A stretch of 16,072 nt of DNA from Thermoleophilia bacterium (GTDB lineage: Bacteria > Actinomycetota > Thermoleophilia > Gaiellales > Gaiellaceae): contig JAICLM010000019.1 in assembly GCA_025927435.1 (NCBI GenBank), forward strand, positions 1-16,072, written 5' to 3'. Both the position numbers and the translations under genes were made by a program. Numbering within the stretch: position 1 is the stretch's first letter; every line of letters starts with the position of its first letter. Below are positions 5,956 through 11,987 of the stretch, piece by piece. Below the pieces are notes generated by a model. It did no database searches and was not told the origin of the DNA. It worked only from the letters and a program-made list of their open reading frames with translations.

Positions 5956-6630
5956 ATGGAACTGACGATCGGCGACACGGCCCCGGACTTCGAGGCGCAG
6001 ACGACCGAGGGCCCGATCCACTTCCACGAGTGGCTCGGCGACTCCTGGGGGGTGCTGTTCTCGCACCCGAAGGATTTCACGCCGGTGTGCACGACCGAGC
6101 TCGGCTACATGGCGAGCATCAGGCCGGAGTTCGACCGGCGCAACGTCAAGATCATCGGCCTCTCGGTCGACGAGGCCGAGGATCACGAGAGGTGGGCGCA
6201 GGACATCGAGGAGACGCAGGGTACGGCGCCCAACTATCCGCTCATCGGCGACCCGTATCTAACGGTTGCGAAGCTGTACGGGATGCTGCCCGCCGGCGTC
6301 CAGGGCGAGGCGCAGGGGCGCACGCCGGCCGACAACCAGACGGTGCGCAACGTCTTCGTGATCGGCCCGGACAAGAAGATCAAGCTGATCCTCGTGTATC
6401 CGATGACGACCGGCCGCAATTTCGACGAGGTACTGCGTGTGATCGACTCGTTGCAGCTGACGGCGAGCCACAAGGTGTCCACTCCGGCGCAGTGGCAGCC
6501 CGGAGAAGACGTGATCATCGCCGGCTCCGTCTCGAACGACGAGGCGAAGGAGCTGTTCGGGGAGTGGGAAGAGCCGAAGCCGTACATCCGAATCGTCCCC
6601 GACCCCTCCAAGGTCCCCGCGGGTACCTGA
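5956..6630 (+). CDS. 1-Cys peroxiredoxin (Prx6/AhpC-TSA family)
   Basis: This cytosolic peroxidase would reduce hydrogen peroxide, organic hydroperoxides or peroxynitrite. It is 224 aa, the normal Prx6 length. The active site PKDFTPVC has P38, T42 and the peroxidatic C45. No other cysteine exists in the whole protein, so it is a true 1-Cys enzyme and needs an external thiol to complete its cycle. The N-terminal thioredoxin fold (IGDTAPDFEAQTTEG, GVLFSHPKD) is followed by VDEAEDHERWAQDIE and NYPLIGD. The Prx6-class C-terminal extension carries QTVRNVFVIGPD, LILVYPMTTGRNFDEVLRVI and W-P-ED-VII. It is a single-gene unit by its own ribosome-binding site and a downstream hairpin. The electron donor is not evident; the thioredoxin-reductase-like gene about 2.6 kb away lacks the CxxC expected of such a partner. 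Confidence 0.96.
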   Translation: MELTIGDTAPDFEAQTTEGPIHFHEWLGDSWGVLFSHPKDFTPVCTTELGYMASIRPEFDRRNVKIIGLSVDEAEDHERWAQDIEETQGTAPNYPLIGDPYLTVAKLYGMLPAGVQGEAQGRTPADNQTVRNVFVIGPDKKIKLILVYPMTTGRNFDEVLRVIDSLQLTASHKVSTPAQWQPGEDVIIAGSVSNDEAKELFGEWEEPKPYIRIVPDPSKVPAGT

Positions 6631-6651
6631 GCGGCCGTAACTGAAGCGTTA

Positions 6652-6679
6652 GAGCCGGCGCCTCAACCGGCGCCGGCTC
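6652..6679 (+). terminator. Terminator-like hairpin after the peroxiredoxin gene
   Basis: GAGCCGGCGCC and GGCGCCGGCTC form a perfect 11-bp stem with loop TCAACC, starting 21 bases after the peroxiredoxin stop. There is no T-tract, as is common for terminator hairpins in high-GC actinobacteria. Confidence 0.65.
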
Positions 6680-6680
6680 G

Positions 6681-6715
6681 GGCACGTACCCCGTCCGGGG
6701 GAGGCGCCGTGCCTC
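6681..6715 (+). promoter_or_regulatory. Possible structured leader covering the RBS of the GGDEF-EAL gene
   Basis: An outer stem GGCAC (6681-6685) with GTGCC (6709-6713) encloses a CCCC-GTCC-GGGG hairpin (6689-6700). A competing stem GAGGC (6701-6705) with GCCTC (6711-6715) uses some of the same bases. The only Shine-Dalgarno-like run, GGGGGAGG (6697-6704), lies within these stems, just before GTG 6719. Stems of this size arise by chance in GC-rich DNA, so this is tentative. Confidence 0.25.
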
Positions 6716-6718
6716 AAA

Positions 6719-8461
6719 GTGACCGATTTCCTGATGGTGTCTGCGGCTCCGCTTCCTTTCCGCGCGCGCGACGACGCCCATCTGACCCCGGACGAGGTCG
6801 GACGCCGCTACCGAACCCTGATCGAGCAGCTCCCGCTCGTCGTCTATCTCGACGAGCTCGACTCGGTCAGCTCGAACATCTTCACGAGCAAGCAGATCGA
6901 ACCGATCCTCGGCTACAGCGTCGACGAGTGGGCTGCGGATCCCGAGCTCTTCAGGCGGCTGCTCCATCCGGACGATCGTGAGCGCGTGCTCGCCGCGCAT
7001 GTGCACACGCACGAGACCCACGAGCCGCTCAGTCTCGAGTACCGGCTGATCGCCCGCGACGGCCGGATCGTCCACCTGCGGGACGAAGGCGTCGTCGTGC
7101 TCGACGAGCACGGACAGCCTCGCTATCTGCAGGGCTACCTCCTCGACATCACGAGCCAGCGCGAGGCGGAGCACCAGCTGCGGCAACTCGCCCTCTACGA
7201 CCCGCTGACCGGGCTCGCGAACCGCGCCTTCTTCCACGAGCGGCTCAAGCACGCGATCAAGCTCCGCCACGCCGACGGTGAGGCGACCGGGCTCTTGTAC
7301 ATCGACCTCGACGACTTCAAGGCGATCAACGACCGCGGGGGACACGACCTCGGGGACGAGGTGTTGCGCGAGATCGGCGGGCGCATCGAGCACTCGGTTC
7401 GGCCCGGCGACACGGCTGCACGACTCGGCGGGGACGAGTTCGCCGTCGTCCTGACGGAGCCCGTGACGCCCGACGACGCGGTCTCGGTCGCGGAGCGGCT
7501 CCTCGCCGAGATCGCCAAGCCGCTCGACAGCGGTTCGGGACCCCTCTACACGAGTGCGAGCGTCGGCATCGCCTTCGGCAACGACGACGAGGCGCTCCTC
7601 AGGGAGGCCGACATCGCCATGTACCGGGCGAAGAGCCACTCCGAGCTGGGCTACGCGTTCTTCGACGCGCAGCTCGACCGCGTCGCCGTCGAGCGGTCGC
7701 AGCGGATCGCCGAGCTACGGGAGGGCGTCGGCCACGAGGAATTCCGGCTCGATTACCAGGCGGTCGTCGATCTCGACCGCAACGAGATCACCGGCTATGA
7801 GGCCCTCGTCCGCTGGGAGCACCCGACCCTGGGCGAGCTCCCGCCCGGCGAGTTCATCCCGCTCGCCGAGGAGACCGGCCTCATCGTGGCGCTGGGCGAA
7901 TGGGTGCTCCGGGAGGCGTGCGCGGAGGCGACCAACCTTCACCGCCTGCACGGCCGCCCGGTCCACATGTCGGTAAACGTCTCGGCGCGACAGCTGCACC
8001 ATCCCGACTTCTTCCGTCACGTCAGCCGCGCGCTCGACGCTTCGGCCCTGATGCCGAACCTGCTCACCCTGGAGCTGACGGAGAGCACGCTGCTCGCATC
8101 CGACGAGCGCGTCGCGCGGACGCTGCAGAAGATCAAGGAGCTCGGAGTCTTTCTCGCGCTCGACGATTTCGGAACGGGCTACGCGTCACTCTCGTATCTG
8201 AGGCAGTTCCCGATCGACGTGGTCAAGATCGACCGGAGCTTCACGGCGAACGCCGGCACCGAGAACGGCGCCCTCGTCCTCCTCAAGGGCATCATCGACC
8301 TCGGCCACGCGCTCGAGCTCAACCTCGTCGCGGAGGGGATCGAGACCCCCGAGCAGCACACGATCGTCCGCCGGCTCGGCTGCCACCAGGCGCAGGGCTT
8401 CTACTTCGGCCGGCCGTCGCATCCCGCCCAGCGCGACCTGGACTGCGAGCCTCCCGTCTAG
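6719..8461 (+). CDS. PAS-GGDEF-EAL cyclic-di-GMP synthase/phosphodiesterase
   Basis: This 580-aa protein could both make and degrade the second messenger c-di-GMP. A PAS sensor spans about residues 28-145 (YRTLIEQLPLVVYLDEL ... ILGYSVDEW ... LLHPDDRERV). The cyclase domain follows (about 158-320), with DPLTGLANR and intact GGDEF at 237-241. The inhibitory I-site RPGD (228-231) lies exactly five residues before it. The EAL domain (about 335-565) has E361-A-L, N420, E452, DDFGTGY at 482-488, K503, E539 and Q559, so the usual phosphodiesterase residues appear present. No transmembrane or signal segment is visible, so it is cytoplasmic. GTG 6719 is the start; the Shine-Dalgarno-like run lies 14 bases before it. 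ATG 6734 is the next option. The gene converges on the GFA gene with four bases between stops. Confidence 0.95.
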   Translation: MTDFLMVSAAPLPFRARDDAHLTPDEVGRRYRTLIEQLPLVVYLDELDSVSSNIFTSKQIEPILGYSVDEWAADPELFRRLLHPDDRERVLAAHVHTHETHEPLSLEYRLIARDGRIVHLRDEGVVVLDEHGQPRYLQGYLLDITSQREAEHQLRQLALYDPLTGLANRAFFHERLKHAIKLRHADGEATGLLYIDLDDFKAINDRGGHDLGDEVLREIGGRIEHSVRPGDTAARLGGDEFAVVLTEPVTPDDAVSVAERLLAEIAKPLDSGSGPLYTSASVGIAFGNDDEALLREADIAMYRAKSHSELGYAFFDAQLDRVAVERSQRIAELREGVGHEEFRLDYQAVVDLDRNEITGYEALVRWEHPTLGELPPGEFIPLAEETGLIVALGEWVLREACAEATNLHRLHGRPVHMSVNVSARQLHHPDFFRHVSRALDASALMPNLLTLELTESTLLASDERVARTLQKIKELGVFLALDDFGTGYASLSYLRQFPIDVVKIDRSFTANAGTENGALVLLKGIIDLGHALELNLVAEGIETPEQHTIVRRLGCHQAQGFYFGRPSHPAQRDLDCEPPV

Positions 8462-8465
8462 AGCC

Positions 8466-8882
8466 TCAGCGGGCCTTGCCTTCGGGGTAGCGCTCGAGGC
8501 CGTCGTCGGGGATCGGCTCCCATTCGCACGCGTAGTCGACGAACGTGCGCCACTGCGGCCGGATCCCGTGGCCCGGGTCGAAGAGCCCGAGCCGGACGCT
8601 CCCGACCTCTCCGGTGTCGGGGTACCTGCTCCAGAGCGCGCTGCCGCAGGCCGAGCAGAAGCACTTCGGCCAGCCTTCTTCGGGCGCGTACTCCCGCACG
8701 AGCTCCTCGCCGGCGAGCAGGCGGAACGAGCCGGAAGCAAGGCGCGCCTGCGCGGAAGCCGCCGTGCCGGTGCGCCGCTGGCAGCGCGTGCAGTGGCAGT
8801 AGCCCGCGCCGAGCGGTTCCGCGGTGACCTCGAACCTCACGCCTCCGCACAGACAGCGCCCGGTGTAGAGCGCGTCGCTCAC
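8466..8882 (-). CDS. GFA/CENP-V-fold zinc protein (glutathione-dependent formaldehyde-activating enzyme family)
   Basis: This 138-aa protein has the GFA-family zinc ligands in order: CLCGGVRF (C10, C12), CHCTRC (C29, C31, C34) and CFCSACGS (C74, C76, C79). Members form small beta-rich folds with two zincs. The founding enzyme speeds S-hydroxymethylglutathione formation, but most bacterial members have no proven reaction, and actinobacteria generally use mycothiol rather than glutathione. I chose GTG 8882 because it gives SDALYTGRCLCGG, the usual short lead-in, and forms a GTGA overlap with the upstream stop. A longer open frame to 8969 adds only low-complexity Arg-rich residues. It is the last gene of a three-gene coupled operon with a ZnF-UBP protein and a flavoprotein. 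Confidence 0.9.
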   Translation of the reverse strand: MSDALYTGRCLCGGVRFEVTAEPLGAGYCHCTRCQRRTGTAASAQARLASGSFRLLAGEELVREYAPEEGWPKCFCSACGSALWSRYPDTGEVGSVRLGLFDPGHGIRPQWRTFVDYACEWEPIPDDGLERYPEGKAR

Positions 8883-9199
8883 TGCAGGAGCGGCGAGGGC
8901 GGGATGCGGGTCTCGCCGGCGACCCCGTCGATCACCATTGCGATCTCGTCGTCGTAACACCAGCTCCACTCCTCACCCGGCTCGAGCGAGCGGATGATCG
9001 AATGGGACGTCTCGTGGTGATGGGCGGTGGCGTGACGGTTCGGCGAGCTGTCGCAGCAGCCGACGTGCCCGCACGTCAGGCAGATGCGGAGGTGAAGCCA
9101 CTCGCCGCCCGTGCGGAGGCAGTCCTCGCACCCGTCGACCTCGGCTGGGAGCTCGCGCAGCGCGACCTCGTCGAGATGCGTGCACGCGGCGGGGCTCAC
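8879..9199 (-). CDS. ZnF-UBP domain protein
   Basis: This 106-aa protein is almost entirely one UBP-type zinc finger: C6 and H8, C24-EDC27, GGEWLHLRICLTCGHVGCCD with C40, C43, C48 and C49, then SPNRHATAH and the HHETSHS histidines. In eukaryotes this fold recognises the C-terminal GlyGly of ubiquitin. In bacteria it occurs as small stand-alone proteins of unknown role, often near redox flavoproteins. It starts at GTG 9199, overlapping the stop of the flavoprotein gene as GTGA. Its own stop overlaps the GFA start in the same way. The strict coupling suggests the three proteins work together. What it binds is not known; a protein C-terminus or a thiol-related ligand are possibilities. Confidence 0.93.
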   Translation of the reverse strand: MSPAACTHLDEVALRELPAEVDGCEDCLRTGGEWLHLRICLTCGHVGCCDSSPNRHATAHHHETSHSIIRSLEPGEEWSWCYDDEIAMVIDGVAGETRIPPSPLLQ

Positions 9200-10749
9200 C
9201 GCGCTGCCACCGGTTGTGCCTCGAGGTGCTTGTGCACGAACTGCACGGCCATCGAGCCCTCGCCGACGGCAGCCGCGCAGCGCTTCGTAGAGCCCGAGCG
9301 GACGTCACCGGCCGCGAAGATCCCGGGCACGCTCGTCTCGAGCAGGTTCGCGGCTCCGGCCGCGTCGCCGGTGAGAAGGAACCCGTCCGCGTGCCGTGCG
9401 ATCTCGTCGCCGAGCCACTCGGTGCAGGGGCGCGCGCCGAGAAAGAGGAAGAGGAAGTTGAACGGCAGGCGAGTCCCGTCGGTGAGCGTCACCGCCTCGA
9501 GTCGCCCGTCGCTGCCGTGCAGCTCGGCGATCTCGCTGCGGTCGCGAACCACGACGCCTCTCAGCTCGAGCTCCTTGATCAGATAGTCCGACATCGTCTC
9601 GCGCAGGTCGGCGCGCCGGTGCAGGAGCGTGACGAGCGCGCCGCCGCGCGCCAGCCAGACGGCGGCCTGGCCGGCGGAGTTGCCGCCGCCGACCACCGCA
9701 ACACGCGCGGCGCCGCAGAGCTGAGCCTCGGGCGGGCCGGCGGCGTAGAAGACGCTCGTGCCCTCGTACTCGGATAGGCCGGCGAGTGGAAGCCGGCGGT
9801 ACTCCGCGCCGGTCGCGAGCACAATCGCCCTCGCGGCGATCTCGTGGCCCTCTTCGAGCTGCACCAGATGGCGACCGTCGCCGGGCTCGACGCCGACCGC
9901 ACGGTACGGACTGGCCGGGCGTGCCCCGAATTTCCGCGCCTGAGAGACAGCCCGACCGGTGAGCTCGGCGCCGCTGATTCCGGCCGGGAAGCCGAGGTAG
10001 TTCTCGATCCGGCTGGACGAGCCCGCCTGGCCGCCCAGCGCCGTGCTCTCGACCACGAGCGTGTCCAGGCCTTCGGAGGCGCCGTACACGGAGGCGGCGA
10101 GCCCGGCGGGCCCGGCCCCTACGACGAGCAGGTCGACCTCCTCCCGAGGCTCGAGCTCGCGGCCGATGCCGAGTGCACGCAGGACCTCGCCGCTCGACGG
10201 CTGCTTCAGCTCTATGCCACCCGGGAGGCGCACCACCGGCGGCTCCTCGCCGGCGGGCGCCTCGTGGTGCCAGGTGAACGGCAGCCGATTCGCCCGGGCG
10301 AAGTCGACGAGGCGGATCGTCGCCTCGGATGAACGCGGCCCGAGAATCTCGATACCGACCCCCTCGACGCGCTGGAGAGCCGCGCGGCGCGACATGAAGG
10401 TCGTCAGCACCAGGTCGCTGAGTGGGCCGTCCTCGAACAGCAGGTCCCGGAGGGAATCGCGGTCGACCGCGATGTAGCGCATCGGCTGCGTCGCGACCCC
10501 GGTCAGGAAGACGGTCTGGCCGGAGAGGAGGTTCAGCTCCCCGAGGAAGCTCGAAGCGCCGTGACGGACGAGCTCGTTGCCGGCCGCGTCGAGTATCGCC
10601 ACCTCGCCTTCCTCGATCGCGATGAAGGGATATGTCGCGTCCCCGACGCGGAAGAGCACGTCTCCGGCTTGCGCCGTACGCCGCTCCCCCAGTACCGCCA
10701 GCTGCTCCATCTGCGACGCCGAGAGGGCAGGGCTGTGGTGGCCGGCCAT
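9196..10749 (-). CDS. Thioredoxin-reductase-like FAD oxidoreductase with N-terminal cyclic-nucleotide-binding domain, CxxC absent
   Basis: This 517-aa cytoplasmic protein has three parts. Residues 10-125 form a cNMP-binding fold (AGDVLFRVGD, AIEEGEVAIL, FLGELNLLSGQ). Residues 130-195 form a small glutaredoxin-like linker (GIEILGPRSSEATIRLVDFA). Residues 205-510 resemble thioredoxin reductase, with FAD-binding GAGPAG at 211-216, GGQAGSSSRIENYLGFP, the NADPH site GGGNSA at 354-359 and GIFAAGD at 476-482. The redox CxxC expected just before the NADPH motif is missing; FYAAGPPEAQLCGAARV has one cysteine, C345. The cNMP phosphate cassette also lacks its usual Pro-Arg pair, having SGQTVFLTG instead. 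ATG 10749 is chosen because a TACGCT -10 box lies seven bases upstream, making a leaderless mRNA, and because the open frame further upstream looks non-coding. It heads the operon with the UBP and GFA genes. Confidence 0.93.
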   Translation of the reverse strand: MAGHHSPALSASQMEQLAVLGERRTAQAGDVLFRVGDATYPFIAIEEGEVAILDAAGNELVRHGASSFLGELNLLSGQTVFLTGVATQPMRYIAVDRDSLRDLLFEDGPLSDLVLTTFMSRRAALQRVEGVGIEILGPRSSEATIRLVDFARANRLPFTWHHEAPAGEEPPVVRLPGGIELKQPSSGEVLRALGIGRELEPREEVDLLVVGAGPAGLAASVYGASEGLDTLVVESTALGGQAGSSSRIENYLGFPAGISGAELTGRAVSQARKFGARPASPYRAVGVEPGDGRHLVQLEEGHEIAARAIVLATGAEYRRLPLAGLSEYEGTSVFYAAGPPEAQLCGAARVAVVGGGNSAGQAAVWLARGGALVTLLHRRADLRETMSDYLIKELELRGVVVRDRSEIAELHGSDGRLEAVTLTDGTRLPFNFLFLFLGARPCTEWLGDEIARHADGFLLTGDAAGAANLLETSVPGIFAAGDVRSGSTKRCAAAVGEGSMAVQFVHKHLEAQPVAAR

Positions 10750-10756
10750 GCGGGCG

Positions 10757-10762
10757 AGCGTA
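10757..10762 (-). promoter_or_regulatory. -10 box of a leaderless promoter for the flavoprotein operon
   Basis: TACGCT on the minus strand lies exactly seven bases before ATG 10749. Transcription would begin at the A of the start codon. No Shine-Dalgarno sequence is present and no clear -35 is seen. Confidence 0.5.
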
Positions 10763-10815
10763 GCCGCGCGCCGTCGGTCTGCGTCGCCGGCCGGCCGCCA
10801 TGCGAGCCACGCCTC

Positions 10816-10821
10816 TATCGT
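10816..10821 (+). promoter_or_regulatory. -10 box of a leaderless promoter for the VOC gene
   Basis: TATCGT lies seven bases before ATG 10829, so transcription would begin at the start codon. There is no Shine-Dalgarno sequence. With the box at 10757-10762 it makes a pair of divergent leaderless promoters within 79 bases. Confidence 0.5.
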
Positions 10822-10828
10822 TCGCTCG

Positions 10829-11257
10829 ATGACGCCGCGTCTCGTAGGGATCAACCACGTCGCGTTGCAGGTCGACGACATCGAGGAGGCGGTCGCGTTC
10901 TACACCGACCTCTTCGAGCCCACGGATGTGAGCCGGATCCCGGGCGCTGCGTTCCTCCGGATGGGCGATCAGTTCCTGGCCCTGTTCGAACGCGGGCCGC
11001 GCACGGAGGAGCCGCACTTCGGGCTCGTGGTCGACGACAAGGAAGCGGCGCGCCGCAAGCTCGAGGAAGCGGGCGTCGAGACCCTGCCCGGCCGCTTCTT
11101 CGACATCCGCGACCCGAGCGGCAATCGCCTCCAGATCGTGCAGTACGACGAGATCCAGTTCACGAAGACGGGTCGCATCCTCTCCGGGATGGGCCTCGAG
11201 CTCGGCAAGTCCGACCAGGCGCTGGAGGAACTGCGAGCCGCCGACCTGGCCGACTAG
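10829..11257 (+). CDS. VOC (glyoxalase/bleomycin-resistance fold) family protein
   Basis: This 142-aa protein has the two paired beta-alpha-beta-beta-beta units of the vicinal oxygen chelate fold. LVGINHVALQVDDIEEAVAFY opens the first and EPHFGLVVDDKEAARRKLEEAG the second, followed by FDIRDPSGNRLQIVQYDE. Likely metal ligands are H10, about E54, H63 and Q102; the last is Gln where many enzymes have Glu. The C-terminal tail (FTKTGRILSGMGLELGKS) extends past the usual fold. The family includes glyoxalase I, dioxygenases, epimerases and resistance proteins, and the substrate cannot be told here. ATG 10829 is supported by the -10 box seven bases upstream. The open frame further upstream is antisense to the flavoprotein gene and not real. 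The kinase gene follows after five bases, so the two are probably co-transcribed. Confidence 0.92.
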   Translation: MTPRLVGINHVALQVDDIEEAVAFYTDLFEPTDVSRIPGAAFLRMGDQFLALFERGPRTEEPHFGLVVDDKEAARRKLEEAGVETLPGRFFDIRDPSGNRLQIVQYDEIQFTKTGRILSGMGLELGKSDQALEELRAADLAD

Positions 11258-11262
11258 CGGCG

Positions 11263-11946
11263 ATGCCTCCGATCGTTCTCGCGGTCGACGTCGGAGGGTC
11301 GCACGTCAAGGCACTGGCCTCGAACCAGCGTGAGCGCCGCCGGTTCGACTCGGGGCCCACGCTCACGCCGGAGGAGATGGTCTCCGGGACGCTAGAGGCG
11401 GTTGCCGGCTGGAGGTGGAGCCGCGTAACGGTGGGCATCCCTTCGCCGGTCCGGGGCGGCAAGGTGATCGCCGAGCCGGTGAACCTCGGCGACGGCTGGG
11501 TCGGCTTCGACTACGAGGCAGCTTTCGGGAAGCCGACGCAGATCGTGAACGACGCGGTCATGCAGGCCGTCGGCAGCTATCGGGGCGGGCGCATGTTGTT
11601 TCTCGGCCTCGGTACCGGGCTGGGGTCGGCGATGATCGTCGACGGTGTGATCGAGCCGCTCGAGCTGGGCCACCTCCCGTACCGCAAGAAGACGTACGAG
11701 GACTACGTCAGCGAGCGAGCGCTGGAGAAGCGCGGCAGGAAGAAGTGGAGAAAGGACGTCGCCGTCGTTGTCGAGCACCTCGCGGCCGCGATGGAGCCCG
11801 ACGAGGTCGTCCTCGGCGGTGGCGGCGTCGACGAGCTCGACGAGCTGCCCGACGGCTGCCGGCGCGGTGCGAACGAAAACGCCTTCCTCGGCGGCTTCCG
11901 CCTCTGGGATTCCGACTGGCTCGCACACCTGGACACCGTGGCGTAG
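11263..11946 (+). CDS. ppgK: ROK-family kinase, probable polyphosphate glucokinase
   Basis: This 227-aa sugar kinase would phosphorylate glucose, with polyphosphate (and perhaps ATP) as donor. The phosphate-binding motif DVGGSHVK is at 9-16, the catalytic Asp in VNDA at D97, GLGTGLGSA at 115-123, ELGH at 134-137 and GGGGV at 185-189. It lacks the CxCGxxGC zinc motif found after the His in most ROK kinases, as do the polyphosphate glucokinases. At 227 aa it is somewhat shorter than the roughly 250-270 aa usual for those enzymes. The polyphosphate call is helped by context: PPK1 and an exopolyphosphatase gene lie directly downstream. It begins five bases after the VOC stop, with no clear ribosome-binding site. 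An ordinary glucokinase or another ROK kinase remains possible. Confidence 0.75.
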   Translation: MPPIVLAVDVGGSHVKALASNQRERRRFDSGPTLTPEEMVSGTLEAVAGWRWSRVTVGIPSPVRGGKVIAEPVNLGDGWVGFDYEAAFGKPTQIVNDAVMQAVGSYRGGRMLFLGLGTGLGSAMIVDGVIEPLELGHLPYRKKTYEDYVSERALEKRGRKKWRKDVAVVVEHLAAAMEPDEVVLGGGGVDELDELPDGCRRGANENAFLGGFRLWDSDWLAHLDTVA

Positions 11947-11975
11947 ATACCCAGAGGGGCGGCGAAGACCGCGAG

Positions 11976-11981
11976 TAGGCT
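11976..11981 (+). promoter_or_regulatory. -10 box of a likely leaderless promoter for ppk1
   Basis: TAGGCT lies six bases before GTG 11988, so ppk1 could be transcribed from its own start codon as well as by read-through from the kinase gene. A GAGAGG run directly abuts the GTG and is too close to serve as a normal ribosome-binding site. Confidence 0.4.
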
Positions 11982-11987
11982 CGAGAG

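Noticed and set aside
6640..6718. A c-di-GMP riboswitch upstream of the GGDEF-EAL gene
   Set aside because: The conserved core sequences of class I and II c-di-GMP riboswitches, as I know them, are not visible; only a terminator hairpin and generic GC stems are.
8883..8969. A 29-codon upstream extension of the GFA gene
   Set aside because: The added residues are Arg/Ala-rich and lie inside the UBP gene in another frame. GTG 8882 gives the normal family start and a GTGA coupling.
9305..11017. A 570-codon Arg-rich open frame on the minus strand over the flavoprotein gene
   Set aside because: It is a shifted-frame shadow of the flavoprotein gene, with low-complexity Arg/Ala composition and no recognisable motif.
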